Source: Capsicum annuum (taxonomy: Eukaryota > Streptophyta > Magnoliopsida > Solanales > Solanaceae). From it: a stretch of 64,000 nucleotides of DNA. Each line of letters opens with the position of its first letter. Within the stretch, counting starts at the first letter, position 1. A program made the position numbers and the translations under genes. Below, piece after piece: positions 57,513 through 64,000 of this stretch. The stretch spans positions 130,012,925 to 130,076,924 of the forward strand of contig NC_061121.1 in NCBI RefSeq assembly GCF_002878395.1, written 5' to 3'. Under the pieces are notes generated by a model that saw nothing but the letters and a program-made list of their open reading frames with translations, was not told the DNA's origin and ran no database searches.

Positions 57513-59246
57513 ATCTTAGTATCATAAATCTCCAGAATCAAATTGGAATTATCCTTAATAATGCTAGAATCAAACTAATCTTATCATCTCCCAACATCAA
57601 TATAGAACCAATCATCATATGTTTAAAACCTAATTGATATCAATAATTCTATCAGAAAAATATGCAAGGCCTATTAAGTCTACAAAGAACTAATAGCAAT
57701 CTTGGTCTAAGGTATTGTCGAGGGACCCACTTCTAATGCCAATAATCCATTCTGAGGAAAATTCTACCTGATCTAGATCAGGATATAAAAACTCATTGCA
57801 AGATAGTCAATAAGTTTTATGGAGTCCTAAGACAATATTCTGCAACATGAATGAGCAATAAGTCAGTTAGACCTAATTTCAGCTTAAAAATTGGCTAAAT
57901 CATCCAGTTAGCACTAAATGTAACTCCAAGTCCTAGTTCCCAACCTAAATCTAGCACAATATCTTATAGATATTCTAAGTTAACCCAATCTAGGAGAAAT
58001 ATAAGCCTGGCCTACCTGGACACCAAGGAAAGCCGGTGAAGTCTGCTAAACCGATGGTTTCCCCCTTTTGAGAAGCTTCTTCATGATGCCACTCTATCAA
58101 AATGGTAATTTACTTATTAATATAGAACAACTAAACCCATATTGCATTACTTTAGTTTGGGCCCCAAAACACTTCAGAATCTCATGCGGAGCCCACTTGT
58201 AGAATCACACTTTCAAAACCTTCAGCGTGTCCCTCAAAGCTCAAGGATCATTTACCTTCAAGAATGGGTAAATTTTGACCACAAATGATACTAAAATCAT
58301 CCCAACAATAATCTAGGGTTTTGAGTTTAAATAGAAGAATTAAACAAATTATTTAATGAAAAATTACCAAGATTTTGACAAGGGAATGATAAATCCAAGC
58401 TAACAAACACCCTAAAATCTATTGATATTCCCAATTTTCCAGACAATCTAGGGTCTTTTCACTCTTATGGTTGTGTAAAATTGGGAGAAAATTGAGCAAG
58501 AGAGGAATTTAATGCCCTCCATGTGCCACTTAAGTGGTCAATTGACCACTTAAGCGTTCACCACTAAAACGGCTAAGTACCACTTAAGCGGTGCCACTAG
58601 GGCCTGGCCTTTTCACTAAATGGACAAACAATCACTCAAGTGGCCTCCACTTTAGCTTACTAGCCTGCACTATAGCGACCTGGTCAGTAAAGCCATGGTT
58701 ACTTATGCAATCGACTGACCACTTATACAGCCTCCGCTAAAGCGACCAAAGTGCCATTTTAGCGGATGCACCTTCTGAAACATGGAAAATTTTAATTTTC
58801 CACTCACCCCTCGAGATTCATCCAGAATCTTGTGAATGCAAATAAACTATGCTACCCTATTAAATTCAATATTTTGGACACAATAGTTCCATGAAAATTT
58901 CATTCGGGGTTGTTTTGACGATATAAAGGCCCCCCATCCATAGGCTATTTTTATCTAATTCTAACACATCCTAAAATGAGCGTGAAAGCCTTAGGACTCA
59001 AACCAAAAGTTACCCTAGAATAAATTCGATGTTTTGGAGAAGATAAAACTAACAGAATTGGTATACAGGGTTGTTAGATTAAAATTTTCACCCGATAGCC
59101 AATTCTTACTAGCAAAGACTTCAAAACAAGGAATTAGCTCTAAAAACTAAACAAACTGCTTGATAACTAAATTTTCAACTTTATCAAGTCATAAATAACT
59201 TTGAGCAGCTATAGAAAAGCTCTAAATGACTGGGAAGGTCATTACA
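57513..59246 (-). repeat. El-10 3' LTR, truncated
   Basis: On the minus strand it starts TGTAATGACC at 59246 and aligns with El-5 from 27391 to about 29280 (CCCAGTCATTTAGAGC; CTTAAGCGG words at 58510-58770 against 27935-28140; CTGGTTGCT-type blocks). About 0.8 kb of the LTR end is lost at the El-9 border. A TATA-like CTATTTAAAC lies at about 58340-58325 on the minus strand. Confidence 0.8.
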
Positions 59247-62200
59247 ATATCCACCACTAAAAGAACTTTTGTACTCAAAAGTAATGGGTTAGGATGTGCC
59301 TGAAAGCTCAAACTGGTGAGGATACTAGGCCTGCACTTTACTCTTGATGACCCAAGTATCCTCCTCTACTTTGTGATGTCTCCACTGAACCTAACTACTG
59401 GGATATCTATAGAACACAAACGACTGACATACCCGGACAATATGAAAATTTGCTCCTCAACAAAGGTCAATCTCTCATCAAGCTGAGCAGTGTCCCACCG
59501 AAGTAGATGTGACTCATAAAAAATGTAATGTCGTAACATCAAAACATGGAAAACTACATGAACAACAACAAAATTTAGGGGCAAGTCTAACTCATAAGAC
59601 ACTTCTCTAACTGGGGAAATATCTCAAAAGGTCCAATATATCTGGGATTGAGTTTTTCTTACTAGTCAAACCTCATCAAATCCTTTAAGGGCGATACTCA
59701 AAAGAATACCCGATCTATAACTCCAAACCTCAAGGCCCAAAGTCTACGCTCTACATAAGCCTTCTACTTATTTTGAGCCACCCTTAGTCTATCCTAGATA
59801 AACCTGACTCTATCCAACGACTCCTTAAGCATGTAAGTAAAATAGGCTTAATTTCGTAGGTCTCGAACCATCCAATGGAAGATTGACAATGCCTACCATA
59901 TAATATAAAATAGTGCTAGATCAATACTTGAATGGTAGCTATTATTATATGCAAACTACACCAAAGCTATGTGATGTTTCCACTGACCTCCAAAATACAT
60001 AACATGGGCTTGAAGCATATACTCAAGATCCTGAACTGTCTACTCTAACTTCCCATTAGTTTGAGGGTAAAAAATGGTGTAAAGATCCACCAGAGTACCC
60101 AACTTCTTCTAAAAAGTACTCAGAAGCTAGAAGTGAATACTAAGCCCTAATCTAAAAATGATTGATATAGGTACTCCCAGATGGCATTCCATCTCACTTA
60201 CATAGAAACATGCTAACCTTTTGACACCAAATAAAATAAAAATAGGAAGGAATTTTTCCGAATTGGTCAACAGATCTACAATAACCCAAATATAATCAAA
60301 ACCACGGGAGGTACAAGGCAAACCACAAAAAAAGGTCCATGATGATTTGCTCCCATTTCCACTCGAGAATGCATAATGTCTTAATTAGACCACTAGACCA
60401 TGGATGCTCAACCTTCACCTGCTGATAACATAGGCAATGAGCTACAAAATCTGCCATATCTCTCTTCATACCACTCTACCAATAGTGCTGCCTCAAATAT
60501 GTATACGTCTTAGCTGTACCCAGGTGAATAGAATATCTATAGATGTGAGTCTCACACAATATTGACTGAATAAAGTATCCAACCCTAGAAACACAAAGGT
60601 GTCAATCATATCTCACAATACCCTCTAAATATATAGTAGCCCTTCTAGACTCATCGCATAACACCCTTTTATAGATGATATAAAGTCATATCCTCGAGCT
60701 GACGACTCCAAATCTACCCAAGTAATGTAGACCTCGCCTCAACAAAAGCAAGAATCCTCTTGGGGTCAAAAATATCAAATCAGACCATCGAGTTAGCTAA
60801 GGACTAGATATCCCATGCCAATTACCTCTAAGAAGTACGAATAGAAGCCAAGTAACCAATAATCACTGCATTTTAGTTCAAGGCATCCACTGCTACATTC
60901 GCCTTGCTCAGATGGTATAAAATAAAGATGTCATAATCCTTCAACAACTCTAACATTCTATGATGCCTAGAATTAAGCTCTCATTGGGTTATACGATGTT
61001 AAAGGTTATGATAATTAGTATAAGTCACATGATTCATGCCCTATAGATAATGCCTCTAAATCTTAAGTGCAAAAATTACCGCCACTATCTTAAAATCATG
61101 AGTTTGGTAGTTGCACTCGTACACCTTTAGCTGCCTTGATGCATAAGCAATAACACGACCCTGCTACATCAATACTCAACTAAAATCAATGCTACAAGAA
61201 TTAGAATATATGATAAGTCCCTTTCCCTCAATAGGAAGAGCAGATATAGTAGATGAATTGAGAAAATCTTTGAGCTTCTAAAATCTTTACTCACACTCCT
61301 TGGACCATAGGAAATAGACCTCCTACTAGGTCAATCTGGTCATCAATGCTGCAATAGTAGCAAAACCTTGAATGAACCGCCTGTAGTAACTGACCAAACT
61401 AATGAAGATATAAACCTTAGACAGAGATATAGGTAAGGACCAATCATGATTACCTCAACTTTACTGGATCAACTATAATCCTATCCTTAGATACCACATG
61501 TTCTATGAATGTCACTAACTCGAGCCAGAACTCACACTTTGAGAATTTTTCAAAAGACTATGATCTATCAGAGTTTGGAGAACAATCCTCAAATATTGCA
61601 TATGTTCCTCCCTACTTCTAAAATACACCAGAATTTCATCACTAAACACAATCATGAAGGAATACGAATAAGATTTGAACACATGGTTCATCAAATCAAA
61701 GAATGTAATCGGGGCATCGATCAACCCAAAAGATACCACCAGGAACTCATATTGACTATAATAAGTCTTGAAGGCTATATTTGGGATGTCTTCCACCCAA
61801 ATACTCAAAGAATGGTAATCAGACCTTGGGTTAATCTTAGAGAGAACCACTGCTCCCTGAAGATGATCAAATAAATAATCAATGCAAGTCATAGGATACC
61901 TATTCTTCACTATCACCTTATTGATCTACTTGTAATTAATAGACATATGCAAGGAACCACCTTTCTTCTAGACAAAAAGATAAGAGAACACCAAGGCGAC
62001 ATATTTAGTCTAGTAAAACCCTTACTTAGAAGATCCTAAAGTTAAGAATTCAAGATCAATAATAGACTCAATATAGTTCTTAAGAGGAAGACCAGTATAT
62101 TCGTAACAAAAATATTACGTAAATAATGTAATATAGGAACAAATTCAAGTGACAGTCCCTCCATAATATCATCATTAGTATAATCTAGTTGGGACTCATA

Positions 62201-62500
62201 ACCCCCCAATATAAGTCTCCTAGCATAAACATAAGAAATAATCCCTATGGGTTGTGACAAATAAATCCCTACCACATAATTGGGGATACGCCAGACTTGG
62301 CTAAGGTCATGGGTTAGCAAATTAACCTATGACCTTATGATGGGGGTTAACTAGTCCATGCCTAAAATTACATCAAAATTAACCATATACATAATAAGAT
62401 CAACATGAATATCCAGCTCTCAAACAATCACAATACATGATCTATAAACTTAATCCACTACTAAAGAATTACTCTTGGGAATAAATACTATAAAACACAA
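59247..62500 (-). pseudogene. El-10 pol: RT, RNase H, integrase, chromodomain start, broken
   Basis: On the minus strand, the protease-RT linker IISYVYARRLILGGYES is at 62320-62042. RT is at 61916-61515: NRYPMTCIDYLFDHLQGAVV, VVSFGLIDAPITFFDLMN; the catalytic box reads IVFSDEILVYF, so the second Asp of the usual IDD is Glu. Integrase is at 60321-60127: SRGFDYIWVIVDLLTNS, then VSIIFRLGLSIHF, where the catalytic Asp block ISDRGPQF is lost. The C-terminal module and chromodomain start are at 59602-59366 (ELDLPLNFVVVHVVFHVLML; LDERLTFVEEQI). There are many stops. Loss of two catalytic sites makes an active protein impossible. Confidence 0.82.
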
Positions 62501-62639
62501 ATAAGAAATCCCTAAATGACTCTAACTGTGGTGCATAGTAAGCAAATACATAAGATAAGTGGATATCAGATTAAAAAAAGCAAAAGATAGCTGATGGCAT
62601 ATTGAGATTATACCTGTAATAATAGCATCTAAAGACTTG

Positions 62640-63640
62640 ACATCTATTCCACTAGGTACGACATACAAATGACCTCTCCCATGGCCTAGTTGTACTCATG
62701 ACTGATCTCTTGTCCTACCTTCCTGAGGATCTCTACGACCACCCTGGGGAACTTTAGCTAGAGGCTACACTACCCTTATTAGAAAAACACTCTACTATTT
62801 AAGAACAACTGCACCATGCCTAGGACACTCTCTAGAGAAATGGACAAAGACCTTAGAATCGTAACATTCCCTAGGAGCTTTATTGTAACTAGAAGATCGG
62901 GATGACCCAGAAAAACAACCTTGGCTAGAATATCCAGAAGATGAACCTCTTAGAAGTTGACCGCTACTTTGGTAAGGATGAGCACTGTAGCTAGACTAGC
63001 CTCCATCAATAATATCAAGTGCGTTATGAACAAGCATTTTAGACTAGCCCTGAGGCTAACAAAACTAGTGTGGAAGGTACCTACTCTGAGAACTAGTGCC
63101 TCTTAAATATGTGTTACTTCAGCTTCTACTGAATGTACCCTGATATTAAGGCCTCTTGTCACTTCCCCCTTAGGCCTCATAGTGCATTTACTTCATTATC
63201 TGAGCATTATCAAAAACTACAATAGAAGATCTACTATTAGCGACCATACTATGTGTAGCCATTCAAAGAGGATGACTCCATCCCTAAATAAGAAACATAT
63301 TCACTTAATAATATAGATTTATAATACTTAGACAACTTATAAAACTAAGCCTAATAATCTAAGATAGTCATAGAACCCTTCTCAAATCTCGATAACTAAT
63401 CTATGTGATGATATCTAAGGCTATAAGGCATATACTTATCCAAGAAAACTTTAGAGCACTAAGTCCATGTCAACTAAAGAGATTCAGCTAGACTAGAATC
63501 AAGATAACCTCTTTCACCAATGATGAGCTTGATCCAATTAAAAGGTAGTGTAGTGAAAACAATGAGTCTTAACTAGGACCAAATTACTCTACCATGAAAA
63601 GAAGCCAAGAACTCATAAGTATCCTTGCTCGGTACTTCAA
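62640..63640 (-). pseudogene. El-10 gag, broken
   Basis: On the minus strand near 62872-62822 a zinc knuckle reads C-Y-D-S-K-V-F-V-H-F-S-R-E-C-P, with Ser in place of the second Cys. Upstream (62880-63240) is the Ser/Gly/Arg-rich linker usual between capsid and knuckle. At 63640-63590 the reading FFEVPSKDTYEFLASFHGRV matches the capsid block that El-4 and El-8 show as ENAY/EDTF. The N-terminus would lie beyond the El-11 LTR. There are frequent stops and shifts. Confidence 0.62.
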
Positions 63641-63644
63641 AAAA

Positions 63645-64000
63645 TATAACACCCTAAGTTTCTAACTCTGAGATTTCATTGCAAAATTTAACACTGAACA
63701 TGAAAAACCTTATGGGACAAGTCATTATTACTCGTTATGAGTCGTACGGTTCCACTTGTTCTTTGACAAGTGAAGTGTGACCATGCTACTACTTTGATCA
63801 CGACTTAGCCCCTATGAGACATAAGGTCAGGTCACAAGACGTGGTAAGGGACTCGTGGCCATAACAGTGACATGACCTAAGGCTTTTGCCTAAACAATGA
63901 TTCCAGCCAATGACTTGTGACCAATTACATTGAGTCGTTACCTGACCCATAACAACTTGCAACAGTTTTCCCACATGTTTTATTAAGGGAATTTTGGTCC
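63645..64000 (+). repeat. El-11: start of an LTR, cut by the window end
   Basis: TATAACACCCTAAGTTTC resembles the TGTAACACCCTAAG start of a plant gypsy LTR with the second base changed. A word tract of AGTCGTAC, GGTCA and GTGACC units follows (63735-63960), like the tracts in the other LTR families here. It interrupts El-10 gag at 63644. The other end lies outside the window. Confidence 0.55.

Larger units (their letters stand above)
57513..63644 (-). mobile_element. El-10: gypsy chromovirus, minus strand, both ends truncated
   Basis: A partial 3' LTR (57513-59246), pol (59247-62500) and gag (62640-63640) are in correct order on the minus strand. The 5' LTR, primer site and gag start are missing because another LTR begins at 63645. 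The left LTR end is missing where El-9 begins. The LTR family is that of El-5. The DDE and YxDD sites are damaged, so it is older than El-9. Confidence 0.78.

Overview
The window is a block of heterochromatin-like plant DNA made almost entirely of LTR retrotransposons inserted into one another. It is AT-rich and has no recognisable host gene, tRNA, rRNA, CRISPR array or bacterial-type operon. The primer-binding sites, the Tekay/Del-like chromodomain polyproteins with long LTRs, and the accessory transposon-protein ORFs point to a dicot. A member of the Solanaceae (tomato, potato or pepper type) is my best guess, inferred from family style and not from any database match. Every coding region is broken by stops and frameshifts.

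Region 1, 1-25728. After an LTR end (1-42) and about 430 bp of unassigned sequence comes El-1, a minus-strand Ty3/gypsy chromovirus (470-25728) with LTRs of about 2.45 kb and gag-protease-RT-RNase H-integrase-chromodomain between 23045 and 18310. Its left LTR was split by El-2, a Ty1/copia-type element (2379-17381, target duplication TTTGA). The 5' LTR of El-2 was split in turn by El-3 (3242-11745), a gypsy-like non-autonomous element. El-2 and El-3 both lack RT and integrase and instead carry plant transposon-protein-like ORFs.

Region 2, 25729-45183. El-4, a plus-strand gypsy element, survives only as a 5' LTR end, primer-binding site, leader and gag pieces. El-5, an LTR (27391 to about 40735), lies inside it. 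El-6, a minus-strand element with gag remnants but no pol (29619-40284, duplication GATAC), lies inside El-5. El-7, a solo LTR (31533-34168, duplication ATTTC), lies inside El-6. El-7 contains a 100-N assembly gap flanked by an exact 214-bp duplicate.

Region 3, 41279-51425. El-8 is one old gypsy element that inserted into El-4 gag and was later cut in two by an inversion. Its 5' LTR and gag start are on the plus strand. Its gag end, pol and 3' LTR, together with the next piece of El-4 gag, are on the minus strand. A 340-bp, about 98 % identical inverted duplicate marks the two breakpoints.

Region 4, 51426-64000. El-9 is a plus-strand Tekay-like element missing its 5' half, with a near-complete but stop-riddled pol and its 3' LTR. 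El-10 is a minus-strand gypsy element with a truncated 3' LTR, pol and gag. El-11 is the start of another LTR, cut by the window end.

Nothing here works as a pathway. The window is a record of insertion, decay, LTR recombination and inversion. The most notable points are the inversion scar, the two pol-less elements with accessory ORFs, and a recurring LTR layout in which each family has its own short-word-rich tract just upstream of the TATA box.
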